In this document: piece by piece, positions 1 through 9,026 of the stretch
How the letters are laid out: every line of letters starts with the position of its first letter
How positions within the stretch are numbered: the stretch's first letter is position 1
Assembly (NCBI RefSeq): GCF_002902845.1
Contig: NZ_PPTF01000073.1
Location: 177,808-241,807, forward strand
Length of the DNA stretch: 64,000 bases
Origin: Chromobacterium sinusclupearum
GTDB taxonomy: Bacteria > Pseudomonadota > Gammaproteobacteria > Burkholderiales > Chromobacteriaceae
Direction: 5' to 3'
The notes under the pieces: model-generated
What the model was told of the DNA's origin: nothing
The model's database searches: none
Seen by the model: the letters and a program-made list of their open reading frames with translations, nothing else
Program-made: the position numbers and the translations under genes

Positions 1-144
1 CAAGCAGGCGGACAGATTCCGTCTGTTTGGCTTTATTACGATCAGATCACGACGGAGCTGGATTATCAACCGCCCAAACGGTTAGCACGTATTGCCCGTT
101 GTCATCTTCATGCTTTTACATCAACGACAGGGGAGTTGAACTAG
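1..144 (+). CDS. C-terminal end of an unrecognised protein (partial)
   Basis: The first forward frame is open from the window edge to a TAG at 142-144 and encodes 47 residues of a protein tail that includes WLYYDQ and ends TGELN. The start lies outside the window. I cannot assign a family from so short a piece. Its position just upstream of three exopolysaccharide-export genes makes a polysaccharide biosynthesis enzyme possible, but that is inference. A CAGGGG/CCCCTG inverted pair (129-134 and 153-158) surrounds the stop codon but has no T-run. Confidence 0.45.
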   Translation, partial: QAGGQIPSVWLYYDQITTELDYQPPKRLARIARCHLHAFTSTTGELN

Positions 145-286
145 AAATAGCCCCTGTCAATCTAGGCTGAATCACTAAGATAATGTTGGCGTGGTCCAGT
201 GAGATAAAATCAGCCGTTCAGTATCATCACAAGGCCATGTATCTAGAAACATAGCTAACACATCAAAACTCAAAATAAGCCGGGTA

Positions 287-3154
287 GTGTTAATGCATAA
301 AAAATCCAGAAGTCATCTGGTAACAGGGGTATTGCAAAAAGGGTTTCCGCTGCTGTTCGCTTGCGGAGCATTGGCCCAGCCATCGTTAAACGGTCAGATT
401 GGCTATATCAACATGCCATCGGCACGCGTGGGCGAGGATGGCACGTTCAGCTTTGGCTATGGCTATGACAAACCGTATGGGATTCTCTGGACCTCGACAA
501 CCGTGTTGCCTTGGCTCGAGGTTTCAGGTCGCTACACATCCATCGCGGATGTTCCGGGCTTTACCGACCAACAATACGGCGGCGGCTATGGTCGCTATAA
601 AGACAAAGCAATTGATACAAAATTTCGGCTAGTTGAGGAAACACGCTGGCTACCAGAAATTTCTCTCGGCCTGACAGACATCCAAGGCAATCGTCTCTGG
701 AAAGGCACGAACCTGATCGCTACCAAGCAAGTCATGCCAGGTTTGGAGACGACGCTTGGCTATGGCTCTGGTCGTATTAAAGGGATGTTCGGCGGCTTGC
801 GTTACACCCCTAGCTTCCTACCGAATTGGTCTGTGGTAGCAGAATACGATGCCAATAATTACAGCCAAGATCCGCATCCATTTGTGGATCAGACCTTTGC
901 AACCGAATATCGCAAGAAAGGCCCTGCCGTTGGCCTGGAGTATCAATGGGGCTGGTTAGGCCTGCAGGTCGCCCGCCAGAAAACCCACAACAGCATCAAC
1001 GCGCATATCGACATTCCGCTGAATATCACGGAGTTTGTGCCCAAAATCCAGGAACCCGCCTTTTTCACCGGCGGGCCCGAGCTGCCGACTCGGCCGACGC
1101 TTGAACAGTGGCAAGGCGATCGTGACCGTGCCCGTCAGCTAGCCTCCGCACTCGGTAATCAGGATTTCAAGAACATCCGCATTGCCATGCAACGCGATAC
1201 GCTGGTGATGGAGCTCAGCAATAGCCGGATTTCCAATGTCGGCCGCGCCGTCGGCCGAGCCGTACGGACTGCACTGTATTACGCTCCGCTGGAGACGCGT
1301 GAAATCAAGGTGGTGTATACCGAACTAGAGCAACCGCTTGCCACCTACAGCTTTTACGACATGGCCACGCTCAACGATTACCTATTGGGCAAGGTCAACC
1401 GCGAGCGTTTCCTGCAAACCGTCAATATCAAACCTGGCCGCGACGAAGAGCTACAGCCATTAGACAGCCAAACCCTGGCGCAATCGCTGCGCGAGGGCAT
1501 TAATGTCAACCTGCTGACCAATCGCGATGGCGACTGGGTCCAAGTCACCAGCGACGATACCGAAGACAACCGCTTTCATCTGGCGCCGAAAATGGGGGTC
1601 TATTTCAATGACCCCAGCGGAGCCTTCCACTATGACATCATGGCGGAAGCGACTTATAAGCGCCGCCTGAGCAAAGGCCTGTATCTGGACAGCGCACTGA
1701 GCGCCGATTTGTACAATACCATCACAGCCGTCAAGCAACCTTCCAACAGCGAGTTGCCGCATGTCCGCTCCGACATCGCCGACTACAAGCGCGTCAAAAC
1801 GCCCAAGCTGAATCGACTATTGCTGAACCAATACATGACATTGGCGCCGAATGTCTATGCCAGGGCCTCAGCAGGTATCTATGAAGAAATGTTCCGCGGC
1901 GCCGGCGGCCAGGTGTTGTATTACCCCGGTTTCAACAAAAACTGGGCAGTGGATCTGGCAGTGGACGCCTTACAACAGCGAGATGTCAACGGCTGGTTTG
2001 GCAAGCGCGACTATCAAACCGTCACGGCGATTACTTCGCTGCACTACCAATTGCCGATGGGCGTGACCGCGACCGTCCGCGCCGGGCGCTTCCTGGCCAA
2101 GGACGATGGCGTGCGCTTTGAATTGTCGAGGCGCTTCCGCTCAGGCGTCGAAGCCGGATTCTGGTATACCAAGACCAATGGCAACGACATCACCTCGCCC
2201 GGCACCCCATCGAAACCTTACAATGACAAAGGGATGTTCTTCTCCATCCCGCTCAACAGTCTGCTGACTTTCGACAGCCGCACCGTCGGCAGCTTCTCGC
2301 TGTCTCCTTGGACACGCGACGTCGGTCAAATGGTGATGACGCCGGGTGACCTGTACGACATCCTCAGCAATCCCAAACGCGATATCCACGCCTATGACGG
2401 CCTGGGCAACTTCGCTGAGCGCGCCGATGAACAGAATTTGCCGCAAGTCACTCCGCCACTGCCCAGTTACACGCCATGGCCCATGATCCGAATGCGCCTG
2501 GAGGACTCTGGCAATCAGTGGCTGGATATGGACAGCAAGACCGCTGGGCTTGGGCTGGCTACCGTTGCCGTCGCCACGGCTGCGGCGCTGGACAAGTCGG
2601 TGGACCGCGCATTCAAGAATCATCAGCAAAATACACTGGTCAAGGACTGGGGGAAACTGGGCAAGGATCTTCCCATCGCCACCGCCGCGCTATCTGGCAT
2701 CGCTTTCGCGCTGGGAGATGATCGTCTCAGCAATACCGGCCTGATCGCTCTGGAGTCGGGCGCCATCGCTATTGCAGGTAGCGAGATGCTAAAATTCGCC
2801 GTTAACCGCGCCCGTCCCAGTGATGACAACGCGCCTTGGCGCAGTCAGCCATCTGGCGCGTCTCGTTGGCAGAGCAGCTTCACCTCGAACCACTCGGCCG
2901 TATTGTTCGCCACCGTCACCCCATTCGCCAAAGAGTACGATCAGCCTTGGTTGTATGGCGTAGCCGCGCTGGGAGCGGCAGGCCGCGTAGCAAGCCGCGA
3001 TCACTGGTTGTCTGATGTCACGGCAGGCGGCATTCTGGGTTATGTCGCCGGCAATTGGCTATGGCAGTCACAGCGCGACAATAGCCGCTATCAAAGCAAT
3101 TTGGTTGTCACCCCCAAGCAAGTCGGGGTACAGCTCAACGTCCCTATTCAATAA
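287..3154 (+). CDS. YjbH-like outer-membrane exopolysaccharide protein fused to a PAP2 phosphatase domain
   Basis: This 955-residue protein starts with a cleavable signal peptide ending around ALAQP. A long YjbH/YmcA-type region follows (roughly residues 35-730), recognised by its opening GQIGYINMPSARV and repeated beta-rich GYGSGRIKG-type stretches. This family accompanies exopolysaccharide secretion and is thought to form an outer-membrane barrel. The last ~160 residues carry all three type 2 phosphatidic acid phosphatase signatures: KFAVNRARP (K-x6-RP, ~835), SNHS (~868) and R-x5-H-x3-D in GRVASRDHWLSD (~902-913). The fusion of a phosphatase to a YjbH domain is unusual; an undecaprenyl-pyrophosphate or lipid phosphatase role in the periplasm is inferred. 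The start may be GTG 287 or ATG 293, and neither has a strong ribosome site. The next gene follows after 23 nt. Confidence 0.85.
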   Translation: MLMHKKSRSHLVTGVLQKGFPLLFACGALAQPSLNGQIGYINMPSARVGEDGTFSFGYGYDKPYGILWTSTTVLPWLEVSGRYTSIADVPGFTDQQYGGGYGRYKDKAIDTKFRLVEETRWLPEISLGLTDIQGNRLWKGTNLIATKQVMPGLETTLGYGSGRIKGMFGGLRYTPSFLPNWSVVAEYDANNYSQDPHPFVDQTFATEYRKKGPAVGLEYQWGWLGLQVARQKTHNSINAHIDIPLNITEFVPKIQEPAFFTGGPELPTRPTLEQWQGDRDRARQLASALGNQDFKNIRIAMQRDTLVMELSNSRISNVGRAVGRAVRTALYYAPLETREIKVVYTELEQPLATYSFYDMATLNDYLLGKVNRERFLQTVNIKPGRDEELQPLDSQTLAQSLREGINVNLLTNRDGDWVQVTSDDTEDNRFHLAPKMGVYFNDPSGAFHYDIMAEATYKRRLSKGLYLDSALSADLYNTITAVKQPSNSELPHVRSDIADYKRVKTPKLNRLLLNQYMTLAPNVYARASAGIYEEMFRGAGGQVLYYPGFNKNWAVDLAVDALQQRDVNGWFGKRDYQTVTAITSLHYQLPMGVTATVRAGRFLAKDDGVRFELSRRFRSGVEAGFWYTKTNGNDITSPGTPSKPYNDKGMFFSIPLNSLLTFDSRTVGSFSLSPWTRDVGQMVMTPGDLYDILSNPKRDIHAYDGLGNFAERADEQNLPQVTPPLPSYTPWPMIRMRLEDSGNQWLDMDSKTAGLGLATVAVATAAALDKSVDRAFKNHQQNTLVKDWGKLGKDLPIATAALSGIAFALGDDRLSNTGLIALESGAIAIAGSEMLKFAVNRARPSDDNAPWRSQPSGASRWQSSFTSNHSAVLFATVTPFAKEYDQPWLYGVAALGAAGRVASRDHWLSDVTAGGILGYVAGNWLWQSQRDNSRYQSNLVVTPKQVGVQLNVPIQ

Positions 3155-3177
3155 GCATTAAAAGTAGGTGATCAAGC

Positions 3178-5070
3178 ATGAGCATTTTGAAAATGCCTGG
3201 GAAGTCGTTATTAGCCATGTGCCTGCTGCTAGGCAGCACCTACCTCCATGCGGCTGGTAGCAATTCCAGCGTAGCCGCGCCTAGCTATGACATGGACAAT
3301 AGCATGGGCTTGCCATCCATCAATAACCTGCCCATAACGACCAGTAAAAGCCCTGCTCCTATCCCGCCAAACACCCAAGTTGCTCCGCAGCTAGATGATC
3401 ATGGCTATGTGCTGGATAAGGAAGGCAATCCCAAACTCCCTCCCTTTACAGAGTTCGTGAAAAAATCGACAGGCCAGATATTGCCGCTGTTTGGTAGCCG
3501 CCTGTTCCAGAATCCAGCGACAAAATTCGATGCCGTACAAAGTGTACAGGTTAATCCCGACTACGTGATCGGCAGTGGTGACCAGTTGCAGATCAAGGGC
3601 TGGGGCATGGTCGATATCGACCTGACCCTGACGGTGGATCGCAATGGCGCGATCTATCTGCCGCGCGTCGGCAATATTTCCGTCGCCGGCGTCCGCTATC
3701 GCGACTTGCAGGGCGTGCTGAAAAAAAGCGTCAGCCGCGTATTCAACAACTTTGATCTGACGGTCAGCCTGCAACAAAGCCGCTCAGTGCAGATTTACGT
3801 AGTTGGTCATGCTCGCCAGCCCGGCAGCTACACCCTGAATGCCATGAGCACGCTAATCAATGCCCTACTGGAGTCCGGCGGCCCCAGCGACAGCGGCAGC
3901 TTGCGCAAGGTCAAGCTGATGCGCGGCGGCAAGGAGGTGGCTACCGTCGATCTGTACGCGATCCTGGTGGATGGCGACAAGTCGGAAGACCAAACGCTGC
4001 GCGATGGCGACGTAATTCAGATTCCGGCGGCGGGCCCCCGCGTGGCGGTGCTTGGCGATGTCAAGACACCGGCAATCTATGAATTCAAATCCGGCGAAAC
4101 CAGCGCCGATCTCTTGCACTGGGCTGGCGGCCTTGAGTCAGCGGCAGAGGGCAAGGAGCTATTGATTGAAAAGAACGTCAGCAACCGCTTCGTCAAACAA
4201 ACTAAGGTGCAGGATGATTTGCAGCCGTTAAGTAAAATTCGCCTCAAGGCAGGCGACATCTTCCGGCTTAACGTGCCGAATGCTCAGCCAGTTAGCGTGC
4301 TGAAAGACGAGCAATTCGTCACAGTTAGCGGTGAAGCGAATGCAACTGGGACGTTCCAGCTCCGCAAGGGAGAAACCCTGCGCCAGCTGTTGATGCGACT
4401 GGGTGGCGTAACCGAATACGGCTATGTCTTCGGCACCGCGCTGACTCGCGAAAGCATCCGCGAGATGCAGCAGAAGAAGCTGGATGAGGTCGCTACTCGC
4501 TATGAGAAGGATCTGGAACAGAACGCCACCGCTCGCCTCGCCAAACTGACCGACAAAGACACCATCGCCGCAGTTACCTCGGAAGTGGAGGGGCAGCGCA
4601 AATTAGCGGCCAAGATGCGAACCATCAAGGCGGAAGGACGCGTGGTGCTTGAGTTGAAAGACAGCTCGGCCGAGGTCAAGGACCTGCCGGACCTAGAGCT
4701 GAAAGACGGCGACAAGATTGACATTCCGCAACGTCCTGGCACGGTAGATGTGCTGGGTGCCGTCTACCAGGCCAATGCGTTCATCTACCGCCCCCAACGC
4801 AACGTCAACGACTACCTGTCGCTGGCCGGCGGTGCCTCGCCGACCGCCGACAAGTCGTCAGTCTATGTACTGCGTGCCGACGGCACGGTCGCCAGCAACA
4901 ATAATAGCGGCTGGTTCTCCAATGTGAATGGCATGCGCATCAATCCAGGCGACACCATCGTCGTTCCGGAAGAGTTGAATACCGGCAGCTGGACCCAGGC
5001 GCTGAAGGAATGGACGACCATCCTGTATCAATTCGGCCTCGGCGCCGCAGGCCTGAAGGTGCTGAAATGA
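3178..5070 (+). CDS. Wza-type polysaccharide export protein with SLBB repeats
   Basis: This 630-residue secreted protein has an N-terminal signal peptide ending near LHAAG. The Poly_export domain is recognisable around residues 120-210 (YVIGSGDQLQIKGWG, then a YLPRVGNISVAG segment). It is followed by several SLBB-type beta-grasp repeats, for example VYVVGHARQPGSY-like, VAVLGDVKTPAIYEF and VDVLGAVYQANAF. Such proteins form the outer-membrane/periplasmic conduit for capsule or exopolysaccharide. An inserted charged helical stretch (~residues 420-500, rich in K, E and R) sits between SLBB repeats. No lipobox Cys is visible, unlike classical Wza. The start ATG has AGGTG nine bases upstream. The gene lies between the YjbH-like gene and a co-polymerase gene whose ATG overlaps its stop, so all three are probably co-transcribed. 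Confidence 0.9.
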   Translation: MSILKMPGKSLLAMCLLLGSTYLHAAGSNSSVAAPSYDMDNSMGLPSINNLPITTSKSPAPIPPNTQVAPQLDDHGYVLDKEGNPKLPPFTEFVKKSTGQILPLFGSRLFQNPATKFDAVQSVQVNPDYVIGSGDQLQIKGWGMVDIDLTLTVDRNGAIYLPRVGNISVAGVRYRDLQGVLKKSVSRVFNNFDLTVSLQQSRSVQIYVVGHARQPGSYTLNAMSTLINALLESGGPSDSGSLRKVKLMRGGKEVATVDLYAILVDGDKSEDQTLRDGDVIQIPAAGPRVAVLGDVKTPAIYEFKSGETSADLLHWAGGLESAAEGKELLIEKNVSNRFVKQTKVQDDLQPLSKIRLKAGDIFRLNVPNAQPVSVLKDEQFVTVSGEANATGTFQLRKGETLRQLLMRLGGVTEYGYVFGTALTRESIREMQQKKLDEVATRYEKDLEQNATARLAKLTDKDTIAAVTSEVEGQRKLAAKMRTIKAEGRVVLELKDSSAEVKDLPDLELKDGDKIDIPQRPGTVDVLGAVYQANAFIYRPQRNVNDYLSLAGGASPTADKSSVYVLRADGTVASNNNSGWFSNVNGMRINPGDTIVVPEELNTGSWTQALKEWTTILYQFGLGAAGLKVLK

Positions 5071-6275
5071 GTAATGGCGAGATGAAACAAACTATGAATC
5101 ACGCCACCGTTGCCAGCCAAGCCGATGACGAGATTGATCTGGTAGCGGTCATGTCCCGACTAGCCAGACACCGGCGCTGGATCGCGGGTAGCACCGTGCT
5201 GTTTGGCGGCGCGGCTCTAGCCTATGCCCTGCTGGCGAAACCGGTGTTTACCGCAAGCACCAGCATCATGCCGCCGCAGCAGCAAAGCAGCGGCATCAGC
5301 GCCATGCTCGGCCAGTTGGGCGGGCTGGCAGGGGCTGCAGGCGGTATCGCAGGGATGAAGAATCCCAATGATCTATACATCGGCATGCTGCAAAGCCGTA
5401 CCGTGGCGGACAAATTGATTGCCCGTTTCAAACTGCAGCAGCGCTACGAGCAAGACACGGCGGATGCCACCCGCAAATCCTTGCAACAGGTTTCCAGCAT
5501 CACCAGCGGCAAAGATGGTCTGATTAGCATCGCTGTCGATGACGTTGATCCGAAATTTGCCGCTACCCTGGCCAATGCCTATGTGGATGAATTGAAGGCG
5601 CTGAACCAGTCGCTGGCCGTAACCGACGCAGCCAAACGCCGCCTGTTCTTCGAACAGCAATTGAAGGATACCAAGGCACAGTTGTCCGCGGCCGAAATGG
5701 GTTTGCGCAAGACTCAAGAACACACCGGCATGATTCTGCCGGAAGGGCAACTGCCGGCAATTGTATCCACCGTGACCCAGCTGCGCGCCACCATCGCAGC
5801 CAAGGAAGTTCAGTTGGAAGCGATGAAGAGCTTCGCCACGCCGCAAAACCCGGCTTACATCAAGACGCAACAGGAGTTGACGGGGTTGCATGAGCAACTG
5901 GCTAAACTGGATAGCGGCCAGGGCAGCGACAGCAACCTATTCGTGCCGACCGGCAAGATCGCGCAAAGCGGCCTGGAATACATGCGCAAGCTGCGCGAGC
6001 TCAAATATCAGGAAACGATTTTCGAGCTGCTATCCAAGCAGTATGAGATGGCGAAAATCGACGAGGCCAAGGACTCATCGCTGATACAGGTGCTGGACAC
6101 CGCAGTGCCGCCGGAACTCAAGAGCAAGCCGAAACGCGCCCTGACTGTTGCGCTTGGCCTGTTTGGAGGACTAATCATCGGCATCCTCAGCGCCCTGCTG
6201 CGCGATATGCTGCTAAGCGATAGTTCTCGAGAACGGCGTAGGGAACTGCTGCTGGCGCTGAAGAGCAGCCAGTGA
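5067..6275 (+). CDS. Wzz-type polysaccharide co-polymerase / chain-length determinant
   Basis: This is a 402-residue inner-membrane protein with one transmembrane segment near residues 38-58 and a second near 360-380 (ALTVALGLFGGLIIGILSALL). Between them is a periplasmic coiled-coil region with a Gly/Ala-rich turn (GQLGGLAGAAGGIAG). This is the topology of PCP/Wzz proteins that set polysaccharide chain length. There is no C-terminal tyrosine-kinase domain, so it resembles PCP-1 or split PCP-2a proteins. A longer frame opens at 5010, but ATG 5067 overlaps the upstream stop as ATGA, which indicates translational coupling and is the better start. It completes the three-gene export module and is followed at once by a terminator. 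Confidence 0.88.
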   Translation: MSNGEMKQTMNHATVASQADDEIDLVAVMSRLARHRRWIAGSTVLFGGAALAYALLAKPVFTASTSIMPPQQQSSGISAMLGQLGGLAGAAGGIAGMKNPNDLYIGMLQSRTVADKLIARFKLQQRYEQDTADATRKSLQQVSSITSGKDGLISIAVDDVDPKFAATLANAYVDELKALNQSLAVTDAAKRRLFFEQQLKDTKAQLSAAEMGLRKTQEHTGMILPEGQLPAIVSTVTQLRATIAAKEVQLEAMKSFATPQNPAYIKTQQELTGLHEQLAKLDSGQGSDSNLFVPTGKIAQSGLEYMRKLRELKYQETIFELLSKQYEMAKIDEAKDSSLIQVLDTAVPPELKSKPKRALTVALGLFGGLIIGILSALLRDMLLSDSSRERRRELLLALKSSQ

Positions 6276-6277
6276 TC

Positions 6278-6312
6278 AAACAGCCGGCCGCCTTTCGCGG
6301 CCGGCTGTTTTT
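6278..6312. terminator. Bidirectional rho-independent terminator
   Basis: A 14-bp perfect stem (6278-6291 paired with 6297-6310) has a 5-nt loop, with A and T runs at its two ends. It sits between two convergent genes and can serve both. Confidence 0.9.
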
Positions 6313-7516
6313 ACGCCTTCCCCGTCTGCCTCAACCGATACCCCATCCGGCACGCGAACCCCAGCATCAGCAACACGCACATCACACTGGCCAAGCGCAG
6401 GGGGCTGGCCCAAGCCAGCGGCGCCAGCACGCCGGCCACTAGGCTGGACATCATGGTCTGACAGAAGCCCTGCAGAGACGACACCGTGCCGCGCAGCGAC
6501 GGAAACTGGTCCATCAGATTCAGCGTGATCGACGGCGCCGCCAGCGACATACCGGTGGTGTACAGCGCCAGCGGCAGCACCGCCCACGGCAAGGCCATCT
6601 GGCTGACCGCCAGGTTATAGCCCAGGTTCAGCGCGGCCGCGACGAACATCACCCAATAGCCCCGGCTGACGATCTCGCGCTGGCTGAAATGCCCGGCCAT
6701 CCGGCCTGACAGAAACGCGCCAAACATGATGCCGAACACCGCCGGGCCGAATAGCCACAAGAACTGGGTTGGTCCTAGATGCAGATGCTGCATCAAAAAC
6801 ACTGGTGCGGACGGGATATACAGAAAGAAACCGGCGAAATTGAACGACACCGCAGCCGTCAGCAGCTGGAAATCCGGCTTGCGCCCGACTTGCCAGTAAT
6901 TGGCCAGCAGATAGCGCGCTTTCAAGGGCTGGCGGGCATGCGCGTGGTGCGTTTCCTCCAGCCAGAACCAGGACAGCGCAAACAGGGCGAAGCCGACCAG
7001 CCCCATGAAGACGAAGATCGAATGCCAGCCGAAGGCGCCGTACAACCAGCCCCCCACCACCGGCGCGATCGCCGGCGACAAGGAGAACAGCATGGTCACC
7101 TGCGACATCAGCCGCTGCGCCGCCGCGCCATCCAGCTTGTCGCGAATGATGGCGCGCCCCACCACCAGGCCGGCACCTCCGCAAAGGCCCTGCAGGGCGC
7201 GGAACAGCAGCAGCGTGCCCAAACTCTCCGACAACGCGCAGCCTATCGACGCCAGGCCGAACAGTAGCGTGGTGGCCAGCACCACCGGACGGCGGCCCAC
7301 CGCGTCGGAAATCGAGCCGTGCCACAGCATCATCAAGGCATAGCAGAACAAATAAACCGTCAAAGCCTGCTGCATTTCCAGCGGCGACGCCGCCAGGCTG
7401 TCGCCGATGGCGCGCATCGCCGGCAGGAAGGTGTCGATGGAAAACGGGCCAAGCGTGGACAGCGCGGCCAGTAACGCCGCCAAGCCTAAATGCTTGCGTG
7501 GGGAAGAAGAGGACAT
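6311..7516 (-). CDS. Bcr/CflA-family drug-resistance MFS transporter
   Basis: This 401-residue protein has about 12 hydrophobic segments. The family signature near the N-terminus, LSTLGPFSIDTFLPAM, is typical of Bcr/CflA drug:proton antiporters, as is the loop motif SDAVGRRPVVL of the major facilitator superfamily. It is expected in the inner membrane, exporting small amphiphilic drugs or metabolites. It ends inside the bidirectional terminator shared with the polysaccharide genes and stands alone as a transcription unit. The ATG at 7516 begins MSSSSPRKHLG, just before the first membrane helix. The substrate cannot be told from sequence. Confidence 0.9.
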   Translation of the reverse strand: MSSSSPRKHLGLAALLAALSTLGPFSIDTFLPAMRAIGDSLAASPLEMQQALTVYLFCYALMMLWHGSISDAVGRRPVVLATTLLFGLASIGCALSESLGTLLLFRALQGLCGGAGLVVGRAIIRDKLDGAAAQRLMSQVTMLFSLSPAIAPVVGGWLYGAFGWHSIFVFMGLVGFALFALSWFWLEETHHAHARQPLKARYLLANYWQVGRKPDFQLLTAAVSFNFAGFFLYIPSAPVFLMQHLHLGPTQFLWLFGPAVFGIMFGAFLSGRMAGHFSQREIVSRGYWVMFVAAALNLGYNLAVSQMALPWAVLPLALYTTGMSLAAPSITLNLMDQFPSLRGTVSSLQGFCQTMMSSLVAGVLAPLAWASPLRLASVMCVLLMLGFACRMGYRLRQTGKA

Positions 7517-7810
7517 GAGGACACGAATAGGGTTAACTCGAACATGTTAGCGGCTAAGCGCCACGAACAAAACCCCTGATCCTGCCTTGCGCCGCCAGGC
7601 CGCGCTATCTGCGTCGTCGCCTCTTGACGCATGCGCGCTGCGAGACCTGTCCGCCGAGTCAGACCCAGGAAAATCCCCATGGTTTGAGCAGTCCCCACTG
7701 GCCATTCCTGACAATCCATGCCACGATGCCGCCCTTCCCAAGCCACGACTGGCGGGTTATGCTGGACCGCATGCCGCAGATCCCCGCCCAAACAACAAGG
7801 GAGAAGCCAC

Positions 7811-8161
7811 ATGATACGCCTCTACCATAATCCCAAATGCTCGAAATCCCGCGCCGCGCTTGCCCTGTTGGAAGAGGCCGGCGCCGAGATCGAGGTTGTC
7901 GAATACCTGAAACATCCTCCCAGCCCGGAGGAGTTGGACCAGCTGTTAAACTTGCTGGGAATGGAGCCGCGCGAGCTGATGCGCAAGAAGGAGGAGGAAT
8001 ACGCCGACCTCTATCTGGACGACATCACGCTGGAGCGCAAGCACCTGATTACCGCGATGGTGGACAACCCTAATCTGATCGAACGCCCCATCGCCGTCCG
8101 CGGCAACAAAGCCGTCATCGGCCGGCCGCCGGAGCAAGTATTGAATCTGCTGCGCGACTAA
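7811..8161 (+). CDS. ArsC-family arsenate reductase-like protein
   Basis: This 116-residue protein starts MIRLYHNPKCSKSR, with the redox Cys10 in the NPKCSKSR context of the glutaredoxin-dependent ArsC/YfgD family. RPIAVRGNKAVIGRPPE near the C-terminus is the matching active-site segment. E. coli YfgD is the closest type I recognise; true arsenate reductase activity is not proven by the motif. The start at 7811 has GGGAGAA at proper spacing, although the frame opens at 7718. No other ars genes (arsR, arsB) are nearby, so a housekeeping reductase is as likely as arsenic resistance. Confidence 0.85.
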   Translation: MIRLYHNPKCSKSRAALALLEEAGAEIEVVEYLKHPPSPEELDQLLNLLGMEPRELMRKKEEEYADLYLDDITLERKHLITAMVDNPNLIERPIAVRGNKAVIGRPPEQVLNLLRD

Positions 8162-8284
8162 GGCCGCGCGGATCGTCCATCCCATACAGCGGGATGGATC
8201 AGAAATAGGCGATGTCATCAGCGGCATGCGCAGGATGCGCCAAGCCCGCTGGCCACGGCATCAAACCGTTCAGCTAACACTCAC

Positions 8285-8312
8285 GGCCCTTTCCGCCAGG
8301 AAAGGGCCTTTT
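8285..8312 (+). terminator. Rho-independent terminator after the arsC-like gene
   Basis: A 10-bp stem (GGCCCTTTCC paired with GGAAAGGGCC) with a 4-nt loop is followed by TTTT. It isolates the arsC-like gene from the MarR gene. Confidence 0.8.
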
Positions 8313-8401
8313 GCATTGGCGCGGCAAACAGGACAGGTCCGTGTACATTCCGCCACAGCGGCTCGGCGATCTCGTCAGCAACGTTATTGTCACTTGCAAA
8401 A

Positions 8402-8419
8402 TAGTAACTCATGTTACTA
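8402..8419. promoter_or_regulatory. Palindromic operator candidate upstream of the marR gene
   Basis: A perfect 7-4-7 palindrome, TAGTAAC-TCAT-GTTACTA, ends 10 nt before the MarR start codon. MarR regulators usually bind such sites and autoregulate. The assignment is inferred from position and symmetry. Confidence 0.6.
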
Positions 8420-8429
8420 AAATCGCCAC

Positions 8430-8930
8430 ATGAGCCCAAACAAGTCATTTTCCCAGCTCGAACAGGCCATCAACCGGGTGGAAGCGCGCTTCCCCGGCAC
8501 GCCACGCCAGGAAGTCATCCTGACCCGGCTGCTGTTCCACATCATGCCGCGCTTGAGCACCCATCTGTGCGACAACCTGAAACAGCATGGCTTGAACGAA
8601 ACCGTCTGGATGGCGTTGCTGGCCTTGTACGCCTGCCCCAACCAAACGTTGAACCCGTCCGACATCAGCGAAACGCTGGACTCCTCGCGCACCAACGCCA
8701 CCCGCATCGCTGACGAACTGGTGAAGAACGGCTGGGCAGCCCGCTCGGCCAGCGCCGAAGACAGGCGCAAGATCGTGCTGGAGCTGACCCCGTCCGGCGT
8801 CGCGCTGGTCGAGAGCCTGCTGCCGTTCTCCCGCCAGGTGCACAAGCAATTGTGGGCGGACTTCGACGACGACGAAAAACAGATTCTGGAACGGCTGATG
8901 CGCAAGTTATTGCGCCAATTAGGCGGCTGA
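8430..8930 (+). CDS. MarR-family transcriptional regulator (EmrR-like)
   Basis: This 166-residue protein has the winged-helix layout of MarR/EmrR repressors. A dimerisation helix region (LFHIMPRLSTHLCDNL) precedes the recognition region LNPSDISETLDSSRTNATRIADELVKNGW and the wing SAEDRRKIVLELTPSG. It lies directly upstream of an outer-membrane channel, an EmrA-type adaptor and an EmrB-type transporter, the same arrangement as emrR with emrAB. It is therefore the likely drug-responsive repressor of that pump. Palindromes precede both this gene and the channel gene. The ligand is unknown. Confidence 0.9.
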   Translation: MSPNKSFSQLEQAINRVEARFPGTPRQEVILTRLLFHIMPRLSTHLCDNLKQHGLNETVWMALLALYACPNQTLNPSDISETLDSSRTNATRIADELVKNGWAARSASAEDRRKIVLELTPSGVALVESLLPFSRQVHKQLWADFDDDEKQILERLMRKLLRQLGG

Positions 8931-8971
8931 GCCAGAAGCGCCTTCATTTGCCCAAATAATAACTGTCGTGA

Positions 8972-8985
8972 TTATCGCGCGATAA
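8972..8985. promoter_or_regulatory. Palindrome between marR and the efflux operon
   Basis: A perfect 14-bp palindrome, TTATCGCGCGATAA, lies 41 nt before the channel gene start. It is a candidate regulator-binding site for the pump operon, although its sequence differs from the palindrome before marR. Confidence 0.5.
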
Positions 8986-9026
8986 ATCATGACGCGACCG
9001 ACACACATCGATTGGAGACCGACAAG

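Noticed and set aside
7811..8161. Arsenic resistance operon
   Set aside because: Only an ArsC-like protein is present; no arsR, arsB or acr3 gene is adjacent.
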